Of a DNA stretch of 64,000 bases, positions 25,477 to 35,366 are shown in pieces. Numbering within the stretch: the first letter of the stretch is position 1; each line of letters begins with the position of its first letter. The notes beneath the pieces were generated by a model. The model was not told the DNA's origin. It ran no database searches and saw nothing but the letters and a program-made list of their open reading frames with translations. The DNA comes from Yoonia rosea (lineage in GTDB: Bacteria > Pseudomonadota > Alphaproteobacteria > Rhodobacterales > Rhodobacteraceae), in contig NZ_FTPR01000003.1 of assembly GCF_900156505.1 (NCBI RefSeq), positions 251,477 to 315,476 on the forward strand, read 5' to 3'. Position numbers and translations under genes: made by a program.

Positions 25477-26196
25477 ATGCGCAAACTGCTGGCCGCCTCC
25501 CTGATGACCCTGCTGCCTTTCGGGGCGGTCGCGCAGACCGTTTCTGATGAAGACATCAAAGCGCTGGCGCTTGAGGCGATCCGCGAAAACCCGCAAATCA
25601 TCATGGAGGCGATCGCGCTTATCGAAGAACAGCGCAACGCCGCACAGGCCGCCGCTCAGGCCGAAACTTTGCTCCGCCAGCGTGCGTTTCTTGAAAACGA
25701 TCCAAACGCGCCCTTTGTCGGCAATCCCGACGCAGGCACCGTGATTGTCGAGTTCTTTGATTACAACTGTCCTTACTGCAAACGTGCTGCCGGTGATGTG
25801 AAGGCGCTCCTTGCAGCGGATGACGATCTGCGTGTGGTTTACCGTGAATGGCCCATCTTGGGTGAAGGCTCTGTTCTTGCCTCACGGGCGGCGCTGGCCG
25901 CGCGCAATCAGGGCAAATACGAAGAAATGCACTGGGGTTTGATGGAAATGCGCGGGCGCGCTGAAGAGGCGTCTATCCTTGCCTTGGCGCGGTCCATTGG
26001 TCTGGATGTCGACCAACTGCGCGAAGATATGCAAAGCGATGACGTCAATAGCCACATTGCCGCCTCTGAGCAGTTGGCGCAAAACCTTGGGTTTACGGGC
26101 ACACCGGCGTTCGTGATTGGCGATGCTTTGGTGCCCGGCGCGATCCCGCTGGCGGAACTACAGCAATACATCGCACAGGCACGGTCCGCAGAATAA
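25477..26196 (+). CDS. DsbA-family periplasmic thiol-disulfide protein
   Basis: A 239-residue exported protein: signal peptide MRKLLAASLMTLLPFGAVA-Q, a helical N-terminal region (about residues 25-75, Gln/Ala/Glu-rich, resembling the oligomerisation segment of ScsC-type proteins) and a thioredoxin fold with DsbA insertion. The redox motif is Cys98-Pro-Tyr-Cys101 and the cis-proline is in FTGTPAFVIG. The frame is open further upstream, but only this start gives a signal peptide. It lies 68 bases before copA, separated by the CueR-type promoter; a role in copper-stressed envelope thiols is plausible but inferred. Confidence 0.88.
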   Translation: MRKLLAASLMTLLPFGAVAQTVSDEDIKALALEAIRENPQIIMEAIALIEEQRNAAQAAAQAETLLRQRAFLENDPNAPFVGNPDAGTVIVEFFDYNCPYCKRAAGDVKALLAADDDLRVVYREWPILGEGSVLASRAALAARNQGKYEEMHWGLMEMRGRAEEASILALARSIGLDVDQLREDMQSDDVNSHIAASEQLAQNLGFTGTPAFVIGDALVPGAIPLAELQQYIAQARSAE

Positions 26197-26208
26197 CCTG
26201 ATTGCCCC

Positions 26209-26239
26209 TTGACCTTCCAGTGAGTGGAAGCCCTATGTA
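26209..26239 (+). promoter_or_regulatory. CueR-type promoter of copA
   Basis: A -35 box TTGACC (26209-26214) and -10 box TATGTA (26234-26239) are separated by 19 bases, the long spacer typical of MerR-family promoters. The spacer carries the dyad CTTCCAGTGAGTGGAAG (26214-26230). The copA ATG follows 25 bases later. The cueR gene at the end of this operon encodes the likely regulator. Confidence 0.85.
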
Positions 26240-26264
26240 GAGCGTGTACCAAAGGTAGCACGCT

Positions 26265-28724
26265 ATGACACAAAGCTCTCTGACACTCCAAATTTCGAAA
26301 TTGTCCTGCGGATCCTGCGTTGCGCGGGCCGAAAACGCGTTGCGCGCCGTTGAGGGCGTGAACGAGGTTGTGGTGAACCTCGCTTCGGAAAGCGCTGTGG
26401 TCGGGTTCGACAGTCCTGCGACCCCAGCCAGAGTTACGGAGGCACTTGCGGCTGCAGGCTATCCCGCTATCGCCGAGCAGGTGACGCTGGACATCAGCGG
26501 CATGACCTGCGGGTCATGTGCCGCACGGGTGGAAAAGGCGCTTTCTGCCGCCCCAGCGGTGACAGATGTATCGGTGAACCTGGCGTCCGAGACGGCGCTG
26601 GTGAAATTCCTCGCAGGTGCCACGACACCGCAGGCGGTGGCAAAGGCATCAACCGATGCAGGCTACCCCGCGCATGTGCATGACCTTTCCGCGCCCAAGG
26701 TCGATCACAAAGCCGCCGAGATGGCGGCGTTGCGTCGTCACTTGATGATCGCGGCTGTTCTTACCGCGCCAGTTTTCGTGGTGGAAATGGGTGGCCACTT
26801 TATCCCGGGCGTCCATGAGTTCATCAACCGCACGATCGGGATGCAAACCAGTTGGGTGTTGCAGTTTGTGCTTGTCACGCTCGTTCTCATCTGGCCGGGG
26901 CGGTTCTTTTTCACCCAAGGCCTGCCCGCGCTTTTCAAAGGTGCGCCGGATATGAACGCTTTGGTTGCCATCGGCACGGGTGCGGCATGGGCGTTTTCCA
27001 CAGTCGCGACGTTCTTTCCGGCCGTCCTTCCCGCAGGGACGCGTGCGGTCTATTTCGAGGCAGCAGCGGTCATTATCACGCTCATTTTGCTCGGTCGTTT
27101 CCTTGAAGCACGCGCAAAGGGCAAGACGGGTGCGGCGATCCGCAGGCTTGTTGGCCTGCAGCCCAAAACCGCTTTCCAGATGCAAGACGGCGCAGCGGTT
27201 GAAGTCCCGATCGCCGATATTGTCGTCGGAGATATTCTGCGCGTCCGTCCCGGCGAGCGGATTGCGGTTGATGGTGTCGTGATCGAGGGCAGTTCCTTTG
27301 TCGATGAAAGCATGATCACCGGTGAGCCGATACCCGTTGAGAAGGGAAGCAATGATCGCGTCACGGGCGGTACGGTGAACGGGACAGGTGTGTTTACCTT
27401 CCGTGTGACACAGGTGGGTGCGGATACGATGTTGGCGCACGTCATCCGCATGGTGGAAGATGCACAGGGGGCCAAGCTGCCTATTCAGGACCTTGTGAAC
27501 CGCGTGACGCTATGGTTCGTGCCGGTTGTGTTGGTGCTGGCCGTTTTGACAGTAATTGGCTGGCTGATCTTTGGCCCTGATCCTGCACTCAGCTTTGCTT
27601 TGGTCGCGGGTGTCTCGGTCCTGATCGTCGCGTGTCCATGTGCGATGGGATTGGCCACGCCAACCTCGATCATGGTGGGCACGGGCCGCGCGGCAGAACT
27701 GGGTGTGTTGTTTCGCAAAGGCGATGCGTTGCAGGCCCTGCGTTCCGCGCAAATCGTGGCCTTTGACAAAACCGGAACGCTGACACGGGGGCGGCCAGAG
27801 GTGACGTCGGTGTTCCTGAATGCGGGCTTTGATGAAGCTGAAGTCATGGGGGGCGTTGCAAGTGTCGAGGCGTTGTCAGAGCACCCAATCGCCGAAGCCA
27901 TCGTTCGGATGGCGCAGGAGAAAGGATATCGGATCGCCGCCGCATCAGACTTCCGCGCCGAAGCGGGTTTTGGTGTCACGGCAATGGTTGATGGCCAGAC
28001 CGTCATGGTAGGGGCAGACCGCATGATGGAACGCGCAGGCATTGCGATTGAGGCCTTCGCAGACCAATTCGCGCAGATCGCAGCACAGGGCCAAACGCCG
28101 TTTTATGCAGCCATTGATGGCGCGCTGGTGGGGCTGATCGGGATTTCGGATCCGATCAAGCCAGAGACACCAGCGGCGATCAAAAAGCTTCAGGAGATGG
28201 GGCTGAAGGTCGCGTTGATCACCGGCGATAACACAAAAACAGCCAATGCCATTGCCGCAGAGCTCGGGATTGACACGGTCATCGCCGAGGTGTTGCCGGA
28301 TGGCAAGGTCGCCGCCCTGCGGGATCTGGCCAAAGACGGTGCCAAGATTGCGTTCGTAGGTGACGGGATCAATGACGCGCCCGCGCTGGCCGCAGCGGAC
28401 GTTGGGATCGCCATTGGCACGGGTACTGATGTTGCAATTGAAAGCGCTGATGTGGTGCTCATGTCCGGCGATATCAACGGTGTGTCCAACGCGTTCGAGA
28501 TCAGCCGCCACACCATGCGCAATATCCGCGAGAACCTGTTCTGGGCCTTTGCCTATAACTCTGCGCTGATCCCTGTCGCGGCAGGGGGCCTTTATATCTT
28601 TGGCGGGCCGCTTTTGTCGCCGATGCTGGCGGCAGGCGCGATGGCGCTCTCGAGCGTGTTTGTGCTGTCGAATGCCTTGCGCCTGCGTCGGGTCGCACCG
28701 GTGGCAAAGGGGGCTGTGTCATGA
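26265..28724 (+). CDS. copA: Copper-translocating P1B-type ATPase
   Basis: Exports Cu(I) from the cytoplasm. The 819-residue protein has two N-terminal heavy-metal domains with CxxC motifs (Cys15/Cys18 and Cys82/Cys85), eight predicted membrane helices, the transmembrane metal site Cys457-Pro-Cys459, the phosphorylated Asp501 in DKTGTLT, and SEHPIAEA and [10 protein letters not shown] of the nucleotide and actuator parts. The promoter is of the MerR/CueR class and the next gene, overlapping by four bases, is cueR. Substrate assignment to copper follows CPC plus the CueR context. Confidence 0.95.
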   Translation: MTQSSLTLQISKLSCGSCVARAENALRAVEGVNEVVVNLASESAVVGFDSPATPARVTEALAAAGYPAIAEQVTLDISGMTCGSCAARVEKALSAAPAVTDVSVNLASETALVKFLAGATTPQAVAKASTDAGYPAHVHDLSAPKVDHKAAEMAALRRHLMIAAVLTAPVFVVEMGGHFIPGVHEFINRTIGMQTSWVLQFVLVTLVLIWPGRFFFTQGLPALFKGAPDMNALVAIGTGAAWAFSTVATFFPAVLPAGTRAVYFEAAAVIITLILLGRFLEARAKGKTGAAIRRLVGLQPKTAFQMQDGAAVEVPIADIVVGDILRVRPGERIAVDGVVIEGSSFVDESMITGEPIPVEKGSNDRVTGGTVNGTGVFTFRVTQVGADTMLAHVIRMVEDAQGAKLPIQDLVNRVTLWFVPVVLVLAVLTVIGWLIFGPDPALSFALVAGVSVLIVACPCAMGLATPTSIMVGTGRAAELGVLFRKGDALQALRSAQIVAFDKTGTLTRGRPEVTSVFLNAGFDEAEVMGGVASVEALSEHPIAEAIVRMAQEKGYRIAAASDFRAEAGFGVTAMVDGQTVMVGADRMMERAGIAIEAFADQFAQIAAQGQTPFYAAIDGALVGLIGISDPIKPETPAAIKKLQEMGLKVALITGDNTKTANAIAAELGIDTVIAEVLPDGKVAALRDLAKDGAKIAFVGDGINDAPALAAADVGIAIGTGTDVAIESADVVLMSGDINGVSNAFEISRHTMRNIRENLFWAFAYNSALIPVAAGGLYIFGGPLLSPMLAAGAMALSSVFVLSNALRLRRVAPVAKGAVS

Positions 28725-29110
28725 ATATCGGGGACGCCGCAGCAAAGGCAGGGCTGCCTGCCAAAACAATCCGCTATTATGAAGATATCGGGCTGGTCAA
28801 ACCGCGACGTGACGCGAACGGGTACCGCGCGTTTGTGCAGACCGATATCCACAAGCTGACCTTTCTTGCGCGCGCCCGTGCATTGGGGTTTTCGATCGAG
28901 GATTGCCGCGATCTTCTTGCGCTTTGGGAAGATAATTCGCGGGCCAGTTCCGATGTGCGCCAGATCGCGCAGGAACACCTTGCGCGGATCGAAACAAAGA
29001 TCGCCGATCTTGAGGACATGCGCGATACGTTGAAAACGCTGGTGCGGGATTGTGCCGGCGATGATCGCCCGGACTGTCCGATCCTGAACCGTCTGGGTGA
29101 TCCCGCATAA
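28721..29110 (+). CDS. cueR: MerR-family copper-responsive regulator
   Basis: A 129-residue MerR-type activator: N-terminal winged helix ([20 protein letters not shown]), a long dimerisation helix and a C-terminal metal loop with Cys111 and Cys119 in a C-x7-C spacing, as the Cu(I) ligands of E. coli CueR; Ser77 (SSDVR) fits the monovalent-metal subgroup. Its ATG overlaps the copA stop (ATGA), so it is made from the promoter it controls. A second promoter with the same operator is found at 63231. Confidence 0.92.
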   Translation: MNIGDAAAKAGLPAKTIRYYEDIGLVKPRRDANGYRAFVQTDIHKLTFLARARALGFSIEDCRDLLALWEDNSRASSDVRQIAQEHLARIETKIADLEDMRDTLKTLVRDCAGDDRPDCPILNRLGDPA

Positions 29111-29115
29111 GAAAA

Positions 29116-29141
29116 CCCCCGCCTGATTGCTCAGCCGGGGG
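29116..29141. terminator. Bidirectional terminator between cueR and rpsU
   Basis: Eleven-base arms CCCCCGCCTGA and TCAGCCGGGGG with one mismatch and a four-base loop, with AAAA on one side and CTCTTTG on the other, between two convergent genes. Confidence 0.8.
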
Positions 29142-29168
29142 CTCTTTGTCGTAACGTCGAAAGGATGC

Positions 29169-29375
29169 TTAGAGCATACCTTCGCGCTGGAGCTTCTTGC
29201 GCGCCAGCTTACGCTGACGGCGGATCGCTTCTGCTTTCTCACGCGCTTTGCGGATCGAAGGCTTCTCGAAATGCTGCTTGAGCTTCATTTCACGAAAGAC
29301 GCCCTCACGCTGAAGTTTCTTCTTCAGAGCACGCAACGCCTGATCGACGTTGTTATCACGAACACTAACCTGCAT
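29169..29375 (-). CDS. rpsU: 30S ribosomal protein S21
   Basis: A 68-residue, strongly basic protein that starts [20 protein letters not shown] and carries the S21 signature in the [19 protein letters not shown] region. It joins the 30S subunit near the anti-Shine-Dalgarno end of 16S rRNA. A small hairpin covers the region just before its ATG. Monocistronic by position. Confidence 0.97.
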   Translation of the reverse strand: MQVSVRDNNVDQALRALKKKLQREGVFREMKLKQHFEKPSIRKAREKAEAIRRQRKLARKKLQREGML

Positions 29376-29389
29376 GTGGTTTTCACCAC
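29376..29389 (-). promoter_or_regulatory. GAAA-loop hairpin directly before the rpsU start codon
   Basis: On the minus strand GTGGT-GAAA-ACCAC ends at the base before the ATG, and the ribosome binding site AGAGG overlaps its 5' arm. Folding would place a GNRA tetraloop hairpin between the binding site and the start codon, so it could tune S21 translation. Inference from sequence only. Confidence 0.45.
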
Positions 29390-29482
29390 CTCTCTAAGTT
29401 AAATTTGCAAAAATTGCAGGAAGTGGGCAGATAGCAAAGGTGGGCTAGTTTGTCTAGTGTGCACAAACAGCAGGAGATCATC

Positions 29483-30181
29483 ATGACAAAGCCCGACGTT
29501 GACCCGATCTTGGAGCAACTTCTGGATGCGGCACTGCCCCACGTGGCCTTTGACGGTTGGTCACCCGAAACGTTTGCCGCCGCCACACGTGACGCCGGGG
29601 TTGATCCCGCAGTGGTCAAAGCAATTTGCCCACGCGGTGCCGTTGGTCTGGCGATTGCCTATCACAAAAGGGGTGATGCCGCCATGATTGCGGCGCTCAG
29701 GACCGCCGATCTGTGCGATATGCGCTTTCGCGACAAGGTGGCCCATGCGATCCGCCTGCGCCTGCAGGTGATCGACGATAAGGAAGCTGTGCGCCGTGGC
29801 ACGACCCTTTTTGCACTGCCACATATGGCGGCGGACGGGGCGAAACTGGTTTGGGGCACGGCCGATGCGATCTGGACGACGCTGGGTGACACATCGCGCG
29901 ATGCCAATTGGTACACCAAACGGATGACGCTTTCTGCGGTTTATAGCGCGGTGATTCTCTTTTGGCTGGGTGATGACAGTCTCAACATGCAGGCAACTGA
30001 CGATTTCATCGACCGCCGCATCGACAACGTGATGCAGTTCGAAAAATTCAAGGCACAGGCCAAGGCCAACCCCTTGTTCAAACCTTTTGCCAGCACGCTG
30101 GAACGCATGATGAGCGGCATCAAAGCACCCGCAACCCAAACCGACCCTGATTTACCAGGTGTCTGGCATGATCCGCAGTAA
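29483..30181 (+). CDS. COQ9 family ubiquinone-biosynthesis protein
   Basis: A 232-residue protein of the COQ9 family, a TetR-fold lipid-binding accessory factor for ubiquinone synthesis. CAGGAG six bases before the ATG at 29483 sets the start (an upstream ATG in frame lacks one). Motifs are HVAFDGWSPETFAAATRDAG near the N-terminus and the C-terminal TSRDANWYTKRMTL and YSAVILFWLGDDS. It lies 12 bases before a quinone oxidoreductase gene on the same strand, consistent with a quinone-related context. Confidence 0.9.
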   Translation: MTKPDVDPILEQLLDAALPHVAFDGWSPETFAAATRDAGVDPAVVKAICPRGAVGLAIAYHKRGDAAMIAALRTADLCDMRFRDKVAHAIRLRLQVIDDKEAVRRGTTLFALPHMAADGAKLVWGTADAIWTTLGDTSRDANWYTKRMTLSAVYSAVILFWLGDDSLNMQATDDFIDRRIDNVMQFEKFKAQAKANPLFKPFASTLERMMSGIKAPATQTDPDLPGVWHDPQ

Positions 30182-30193
30182 GGACAAGAATTC

Positions 30194-31165
30194 ATGAAGG
30201 CTATCGAGATTTCCAAGCCGGGCGGGCCCGAGGTTCTGACACTCATCGAGCGCCCCGTGCCGGAACCTGCCCATGATCAGGTGGTGATCAAAGTGGCCTA
30301 CGCAGGTGTGAACCGGCCGGACGCGTTGCAACGCGCAGGGCTTTATAATCCGCCCAAAGGTGCCAGTGATTTGCCCGGTCTGGAAGCAGCGGGGGAGGTT
30401 ATCTCATGCGGGGCAGGGGTGACCGGCTTGCGGGTCGGTGATCAGGTTTGTGCGCTTTTGCCGGGCGGTGGCTATGCCGAATATGTGGCGACACCCGCAG
30501 CCCACTGCCTGCCAGTTCCTGAAGGGCTGACCCTGAAACAAGCGGCTTGCCTGCCCGAAACCTTCTTTACTGTCTGGTCCAATGTTTTCATGCGTGGTGG
30601 TTTACAGGCGGGACAGCGCTTCTTGGTCCACGGTGGCAGTTCCGGGATCGGTACGACGGCTATCCAGCTGGGCAAGGCATTCGGTGCGCGTGTGTTCGCC
30701 ACGGCGGGATCGGACGATAAATGCGCGGCTTGCGTGGCCTTGGGCGCAGAGGCTGCCTTTAACTACCGCGAAGATGATTTTGTTGAAAAAGTACAAGCGC
30801 TCGGCGGTGCTGACCTGATCCTTGATATGGTCGGCGGCCCTTATATTCAGCGCAACCTGAAGGCTTTGGCTGATGACGGCACACTGGTGCAGATTGCATT
30901 TCTGCAAGGGCCAAAGGCCGAACTGAACCTTGTGCAGCTGATGACGCGCCGCCTGACGTTGACCGGATCAACCCTGCGGCCGCAGTCTGATCTCGCAAAG
31001 GCGCGCATCGCGGATCAATTGCGCGCGCATGTCTGGCCGCTGCTTGCGGCGGGCAAGGTGGCCCCAGTGATGGATCAGGAATTTCAGCTGGAAGACGCCG
31101 CTGCCGCCCATGCACGCATGGAGAGTAGCGCGCATATCGGCAAGATCGTCCTGAAAGTCGGGTAG
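30194..31165 (+). CDS. NAD(P)H:quinone oxidoreductase, zeta-crystallin-like
   Basis: A 323-residue medium-chain dehydrogenase of the quinone oxidoreductase (QOR/PIG3) type without structural zinc cysteines. Motifs: AYAGVNRPDALQRAGLYNPP, the NADPH fold LVHGGSSGIGTTAIQLGKAFGA and the GTLVQIAFLQG strand. AGGAC precedes the ATG. It probably reduces quinones or enones using NADPH and shares an operon with COQ9. Confidence 0.9.
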   Translation: MKAIEISKPGGPEVLTLIERPVPEPAHDQVVIKVAYAGVNRPDALQRAGLYNPPKGASDLPGLEAAGEVISCGAGVTGLRVGDQVCALLPGGGYAEYVATPAAHCLPVPEGLTLKQAACLPETFFTVWSNVFMRGGLQAGQRFLVHGGSSGIGTTAIQLGKAFGARVFATAGSDDKCAACVALGAEAAFNYREDDFVEKVQALGGADLILDMVGGPYIQRNLKALADDGTLVQIAFLQGPKAELNLVQLMTRRLTLTGSTLRPQSDLAKARIADQLRAHVWPLLAAGKVAPVMDQEFQLEDAAAAHARMESSAHIGKIVLKVG

Positions 31166-31203
31166 TGACGGAATTTCAATAAGCCAACGTGCTCTGAGCG
31201 CTC

Positions 31204-31401
31204 TTAGCAGCCAATCCCCTCGATTGGCCTGCGCTTGCACGTCTCGCCTGTCAAGATATCACGGAAATACGCATCGGTAGAATCCCCATCGGGGGTTGGA
31301 TCGACGATTTCGAGGCGAGACCTTTCCAATCTTTCAGAAATTGATGTGGAGCAAGCTGCTAGCGCGGTTAGGACGACAATTGATGGAATGATCTTTGGCA
31401 T
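31204..31401 (-). CDS. Small lipoprotein of unknown function
   Basis: A 65-residue protein starting MPKIIPSIVVLTALAACS: a short signal sequence ending in a lipobox (ALAAC), so it is predicted to be lipidated at Cys16. AGGGA six to ten bases before the ATG supports this start; the open frame continues upstream into rnhA but without reason to be translated. The mature part is about 50 residues with a pair of Cys near the end (GETCKRRPIEGIGC). No family is recognised. Confidence 0.65.
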   Translation of the reverse strand: MPKIIPSIVVLTALAACSTSISERLERSRLEIVDPTPDGDSTDAYFRDILTGETCKRRPIEGIGC

Positions 31402-31420
31402 ATTCGTCCCTGTTCGGTTG

Positions 31421-31879
31421 TTACTTTGAAGGCTTAAACGGTGCCATGCCGGTGCGGGCCAACTCATCGGCCTTTTCGTTTTCGGGGTGGCCTGCGTGGC
31501 CCTTGACCCACTCCCATGTGACGTCATGGCGCTTGGTCGCTTCATCCAGCCGCCGCCAAAGATCTTCGTTCTTGACGGGCTTCTTGGCGGCGGTTTTCCA
31601 TCCGCGCGCCTTCCAGCCGTGAATCCATTTGGTGATCCCGTCTTTGACGTAAACGCTATCGGTGATGATGGTCAGCGCCGTATCGCGTTCAAGCGTTTCA
31701 AGCGCCGTTATCGCAGCCAGTAATTCCATCCGGTTGTTGGTCGTTTCCGCCTCACCGCCCGAAAGCTCGCGCTGTTTCACAACGGTATTACCGTCGCGCG
31801 CGATCAGCAGCGCACCCCATCCACCGGGGCCCGGATTGCCCGAGCAGGCACCATCTGTGTAAGCATAGAGTTTCGGCAT
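31421..31879 (-). CDS. rnhA: Ribonuclease HI
   Basis: Degrades RNA in RNA-DNA hybrids. The 152-residue protein has the RNase H fold and the carboxylate ligands Asp9 ([16 protein letters not shown]), Glu52 (NRMELLAA), Asp74 (ITDSVYV) and the Asp in [11 protein letters not shown], plus the basic protrusion [13 protein letters not shown]. Its start lies two bases after the stop of the methyltransferase gene, forming an operon with that gene, DUF3429 and ispH. Confidence 0.96.
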   Translation of the reverse strand: MPKLYAYTDGACSGNPGPGGWGALLIARDGNTVVKQRELSGGEAETTNNRMELLAAITALETLERDTALTIITDSVYVKDGITKWIHGWKARGWKTAAKKPVKNEDLWRRLDEATKRHDVTWEWVKGHAGHPENEKADELARTGMAPFKPSK

Positions 31880-31881
31880 GA

Positions 31882-32475
31882 TCAGGTCTTTTGTCCGCGC
31901 ATAATGACGAAGGGATCAAGGGTGCCAGCAAGGCCCGCTTCCGTCCCCTCTTTGATATAGTTCACCTGATAGCCTGCTGATGTCAGGAGCGCCATAAGCG
32001 CATCCACCGTGACGTACGTGTAGAGTCTGTTCATTCTGTCGCGCGCGATACCTGTGCCGGTTTTCATACCCACATGAATAACGCCGCCCGCTTTGGTTGC
32101 CTTGAAGAGCGTCTTGAAATGGCGCGGCAGATCATCCGGTGCTGCGTGTAGCAGGCTGAAATTAGCCCAGATACCGTCATAGATTTCATCGCCGTCGATC
32201 TCGTCGAATTCACCCAGCCGCGCCGGAAGCCCGAATGTGTTCCGGGCAATCTCGATCATGCCTTGGGATGCGTCCACCGGATCCGGCAAAAGCCCTGCCG
32301 CGCGCATATGCGCCGATGCAGTTCCCGGACCGCAGCCCAGATCAAGCACATGCCCCCATTGCGGGATCAGATCGATGAACGCTTGCAGCGACGCGTCCGG
32401 TGTGTCGCTGGTGACCATCTGCGCATAATCTGCTGCCTTGGCATCATAGGTCGCAATGGTGCGTGCGTCCGCCAT
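31882..32475 (-). CDS. Class I SAM-dependent methyltransferase
   Basis: A 197-residue methyltransferase with motif [17 protein letters not shown] near residue 43 and motif [15 protein letters not shown] start at [14 protein letters not shown], whose ATG shares a base with the stop of the DUF3429 gene; the frame is open for 23 more codons upstream inside that gene. Substrate unknown; the family includes UbiE/Tam-like enzymes. Located between DUF3429 and rnhA. Confidence 0.85.
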   Translation of the reverse strand: MADARTIATYDAKAADYAQMVTSDTPDASLQAFIDLIPQWGHVLDLGCGPGTASAHMRAAGLLPDPVDASQGMIEIARNTFGLPARLGEFDEIDGDEIYDGIWANFSLLHAAPDDLPRHFKTLFKATKAGGVIHVGMKTGTGIARDRMNRLYTYVTVDALMALLTSAGYQVNYIKEGTEAGLAGTLDPFVIMRGQKT

Positions 32476-32924
32476 CAGAAAACGAGTGGCAGGAACGAGA
32501 TAATCACGATCGCTGTCAGCAATCCGCGGAGATGCATCCACCATGCAGGTGCCAGACCCAAGCGCCAGAAATGCCAGTCCAGCAAAAGCAGGCCCAGAAA
32601 ACCGACAATGAGGTTAACCGCCGCCGTTGTCGGCCCGCCGCCTGTCATAAAGAACGCCCAAAGCGCGGGGATCACTGAGAGGATATAGCTGGCGGTGGCC
32701 ATCTGCCCTGTGGCTTTCGTCGCAAAGCCCCAAAGGACGCCTGACATAAACGAAAGGATAATCGCGCCGTAGAAAAGCTGGACATAGGGGCCGATAAAAC
32801 GGCCGCCGAGCGTCATCTGTCCCCAGAATGCAAGATCAGGCAGCAACACTGTCGCTGCGCCCCAAAGAAACGGAAGCAGCCCTGCGAGGCCAAGAAGAAG
32901 TGCGGAGCGCGGGATCGTGTTCAT
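32475..32924 (-). CDS. DUF3429 family membrane protein
   Basis: A 149-residue protein with five hydrophobic segments and a short N-terminal tail. The sequence YGAIILSFMSGVLWGFA and the PRSALLLGLAGLLPF start match DUF3429 proteins, small membrane proteins of unknown role. It lies five bases after ispH and overlaps the methyltransferase gene by one base, so it belongs to the ispH-rnhA operon. Confidence 0.85.
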   Translation of the reverse strand: MNTIPRSALLLGLAGLLPFLWGAATVLLPDLAFWGQMTLGGRFIGPYVQLFYGAIILSFMSGVLWGFATKATGQMATASYILSVIPALWAFFMTGGGPTTAAVNLIVGFLGLLLLDWHFWRLGLAPAWWMHLRGLLTAIVIISFLPLVF

Positions 32925-32929
32925 GGTAT

Positions 32930-33880
32930 CTAAGCGGGTTCGCGCAGCACGCGCGGCACTTTGAATTCGACGTTCTCTTCGGCAGTCACGACCATTTCGA
33001 CGGTGGTGTCATAGCGGTCTTTGAAGGCGTCGATGACTTCGGTGATGAGCACCTCGGGGGCCGATGCCCCCGCCGTGATCCCCATTGACGTGATCCCTTC
33101 AAGCGCCCGCCAGTCAATATCGGTGGCCCGCTGCACCAGTTGCGCATAGTTGCATCCCGCCCGCGTACCCACTTCGACCAATCGTTTGGAATTTGAGGAA
33201 TTCGGCGCGCCGACGACCAGCATCGCATCGCATTTTGGCGCCATCGCTTTGACCGCTTCCTGCCGGTTGGTGGTGGCGTAGCAGATATCTTCCTTGTGCG
33301 GTCCGACGATGCCGGGGAAACGGGCGTGAAGGGCCGCGACGATATCTGCGGTGTCATCCACAGAAAGGGTGGTTTGTGTGACAAAGGCCAGACGTGAAGG
33401 ATCGCGCACCTCAACGGTGGCGACGTCTGCAACGGTCTCGACCAAAAGTACTTCGCCCTCGGGCAGTTGGCCCATTGTGCCGACTGTTTCAGGATGGCCC
33501 TTATGGCCGATCATGATCATTTGCAGGCCGTTGTCCGCATGGCGCTGGGCCTCGATATGCACTTTGCTGACAAGCGGGCAGGTCGCGTCCACATAGACCA
33601 TCTCGCGCTGGGCGGCGGCGGCAGGGACTGCTTTGGGTACGCCGTGGGCTGAAAAGATCACGGGGCGGTCATCAGGACATTCGTCCAACTCTTCAACAAA
33701 GACCGCGCCCTTGTCGCGCAGCGCATCAACCACGAATTTGTTATGCACAATCTCGTGGCGCACATAGACGGGCGCGCCCCATTTTTCCAACGCCATCTCG
33801 ACAATCTTGATGGCGCGATCAACGCCAGCACAGAACCCGCGCGGGGCGGCAAGATAGAGTGTAAGGGGTGGTTTGGTCAT
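32930..33880 (-). CDS. ispH: 4-hydroxy-3-methylbut-2-enyl diphosphate reductase
   Basis: Last step of the MEP isoprenoid pathway: makes isopentenyl and dimethylallyl diphosphate. The 316-residue protein has the three iron-sulfur cysteines Cys17 (RGFCAGV), Cys101 (DATCPLV) and Cys199 ([11 protein letters not shown]), with His46, His79 and Glu131 (GHPETVG) in the active site. GGAG seven bases before the ATG at 33880 sets the start; the open frame extends 77 codons upstream without a credible start. Leads an operon with DUF3429, a methyltransferase and rnhA. Confidence 0.97.
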   Translation of the reverse strand: MTKPPLTLYLAAPRGFCAGVDRAIKIVEMALEKWGAPVYVRHEIVHNKFVVDALRDKGAVFVEELDECPDDRPVIFSAHGVPKAVPAAAAQREMVYVDATCPLVSKVHIEAQRHADNGLQMIMIGHKGHPETVGTMGQLPEGEVLLVETVADVATVEVRDPSRLAFVTQTTLSVDDTADIVAALHARFPGIVGPHKEDICYATTNRQEAVKAMAPKCDAMLVVGAPNSSNSKRLVEVGTRAGCNYAQLVQRATDIDWRALEGITSMGITAGASAPEVLITEVIDAFKDRYDTTVEMVVTAEENVEFKVPRVLREPA

Positions 33881-33989
33881 CTTGATCTCCGGTTTCATCA
33901 CCAGAGGTAAGGGTTTGACGCGGGCAGGTCCAGTATCAGATGCTGCGACGCATTGAGGCGCGGGGTGGACGCGCCTCAATGCGAACGCA

Positions 33990-34565
33990 TCAGTCTTCGT
34001 CAGTGCCGTCTCCGTCCGGCGCATCGCTGCGTGGTTCACGTGTCGGACGGCCAACGACATCGCGCAATTCGTCGAGTTCGATAAAGTTGTCGGCCTGACG
34101 GCGCAGTTCATCCGCGATCATCGGCGGCTGGCTCCGGATCGTAGAGACCACCGAGACACGCACGCCTTTGCGTTGCAGCGCCTCGACCAGCGGACGAAAA
34201 TCGCCATCGCCCGAAAACAACACGACGTGATCGACATGGGGGGCAAGTTCCATGGCATCGACGGTGAGTTCGATATCCATGTTCCCCTTCACTTTCCTGC
34301 GGCCCATACTATCCGTGTATTCCTTGGCCGGTTTTGTCACCATGGTGAAGCCGTTGTAATTCAGCCAATCCACGAGTGGGCGGATCGGTGAATATTCATC
34401 GTTTTCCAACAAGGCGGTGTAGTAAAATGCCCGAAGCATTTTCCCGCGGCGCATGAATTCCTGCCGCAAGAGTTTGTAGTCGATGTCAAAACCGAGCGAT
34501 TTCGCTGCGGCATACAAGTTTGAACCATCGATGAAGAGCGCTAAACGCTCGTCCCGATAAAACAT
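33990..34565 (-). CDS. NYN-domain (LabA/DUF88) protein
   Basis: A 191-residue protein with a PIN-like NYN ribonuclease fold: Asp in [14 protein letters not shown], a central acid in [16 protein letters not shown] and [18 protein letters not shown], the three acidic clusters that bind metal. The ATG at 34565 has GGAAGGA eight bases upstream; a TTG five codons earlier is less likely. The last 25 residues are acidic and disordered. Members are predicted RNases; the substrate is unknown. Monocistronic, divergent from folK. Confidence 0.88.
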   Translation of the reverse strand: MFYRDERLALFIDGSNLYAAAKSLGFDIDYKLLRQEFMRRGKMLRAFYYTALLENDEYSPIRPLVDWLNYNGFTMVTKPAKEYTDSMGRRKVKGNMDIELTVDAMELAPHVDHVVLFSGDGDFRPLVEALQRKGVRVSVVSTIRSQPPMIADELRRQADNFIELDELRDVVGRPTREPRSDAPDGDGTDED

Positions 34566-34675
34566 AAGTTGTCCTTCCAAATGCGAACCTTGCGCTATTG
34601 TATTTCCGTGAGTGTTGCTAGGTTAGCGCAAGTATTTCACATAGTTAATATATTGAGCAGGTGAAACAACCGCAA

Positions 34676-35266
34676 ATGACCAACCCAGAATGCCGAATTG
34701 CGCTTATTTGCCTTGGTAGCAACGAGGAATCTGCTTGGGGTGGTGCCTTGGCGACTGTGCGAAAAGCGATTCATATGGTGGCCGGTCTTTCAGAAAAGCC
34801 GACGCAATCCAGTGCTCTCTATGCGACACCGGCCTTTCCAGAGGGGGCTGGACCGGATTTTGTGAATGCTGCAATGGCCATCTTTACGACACTTGCGCCC
34901 GCGGATTTGCTGGAACACCTGCACCGGATCGAGGCGGCAGCGGGGCGCGAACGGACCAAGCGGTGGGGGCAACGCACGCTTGATCTTGATTTGATTGCGG
35001 TCGGGGACATGGTCATGCCCGATCATGACACCTATGCCTATTGGCGCGATTTACCGTTACAGGATCAGCTTATCGAAACGCCTGAGCAGCTTGTCCTGCC
35101 GCATCCGCGCATGCAGGACCGTGCTTTCGTGCTGGTTCCGTTGTGCGATGTGGCACCGGAGTGGCGGCATCCTTTGCTGAGGCGTTCGGTTGCGGAAATC
35201 TGTGCGGACCTGCCTTTGGCCGCCCGAGCCGAGGTCACTCCCCTGGCTGCCCCGGACGCACCATAG
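34676..35266 (+). CDS. folK: HPPK, folate biosynthesis
   Basis: 2-amino-4-hydroxy-6-hydroxymethyldihydropteridine diphosphokinase: transfers diphosphate from ATP to the pterin. The 196-residue protein has LICLGSNEES at the N-terminus, the TRLDLDLI-like core KRWGQRTLDLDLIAVGDMV and LVLPHPRMQDRAFVLVPLCD. A GTG 15 bases upstream is an alternative start and no clear ribosome binding site decides between them. It is divergent from the NYN gene and about 100 bases before rpoZ. Confidence 0.93.
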   Translation: MTNPECRIALICLGSNEESAWGGALATVRKAIHMVAGLSEKPTQSSALYATPAFPEGAGPDFVNAAMAIFTTLAPADLLEHLHRIEAAAGRERTKRWGQRTLDLDLIAVGDMVMPDHDTYAYWRDLPLQDQLIETPEQLVLPHPRMQDRAFVLVPLCDVAPEWRHPLLRRSVAEICADLPLAARAEVTPLAAPDAP

Positions 35267-35366
35267 AAAACAACGTGCAAAGGCCGCGCAGGGCCTTGTC
35301 AATCTGGGTGGAAGGTTCTAAGTAGGCGGCTTCCAAAGTCCTTATTGCCCGACTGGAGTACGTCCC

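Noticed and set aside
35267..35366. tRNA or riboswitch in the folK-rpoZ gap
   Set aside because: Only a six-base stem AAGGCC/GGCCTT is seen; no cloverleaf or known riboswitch core.
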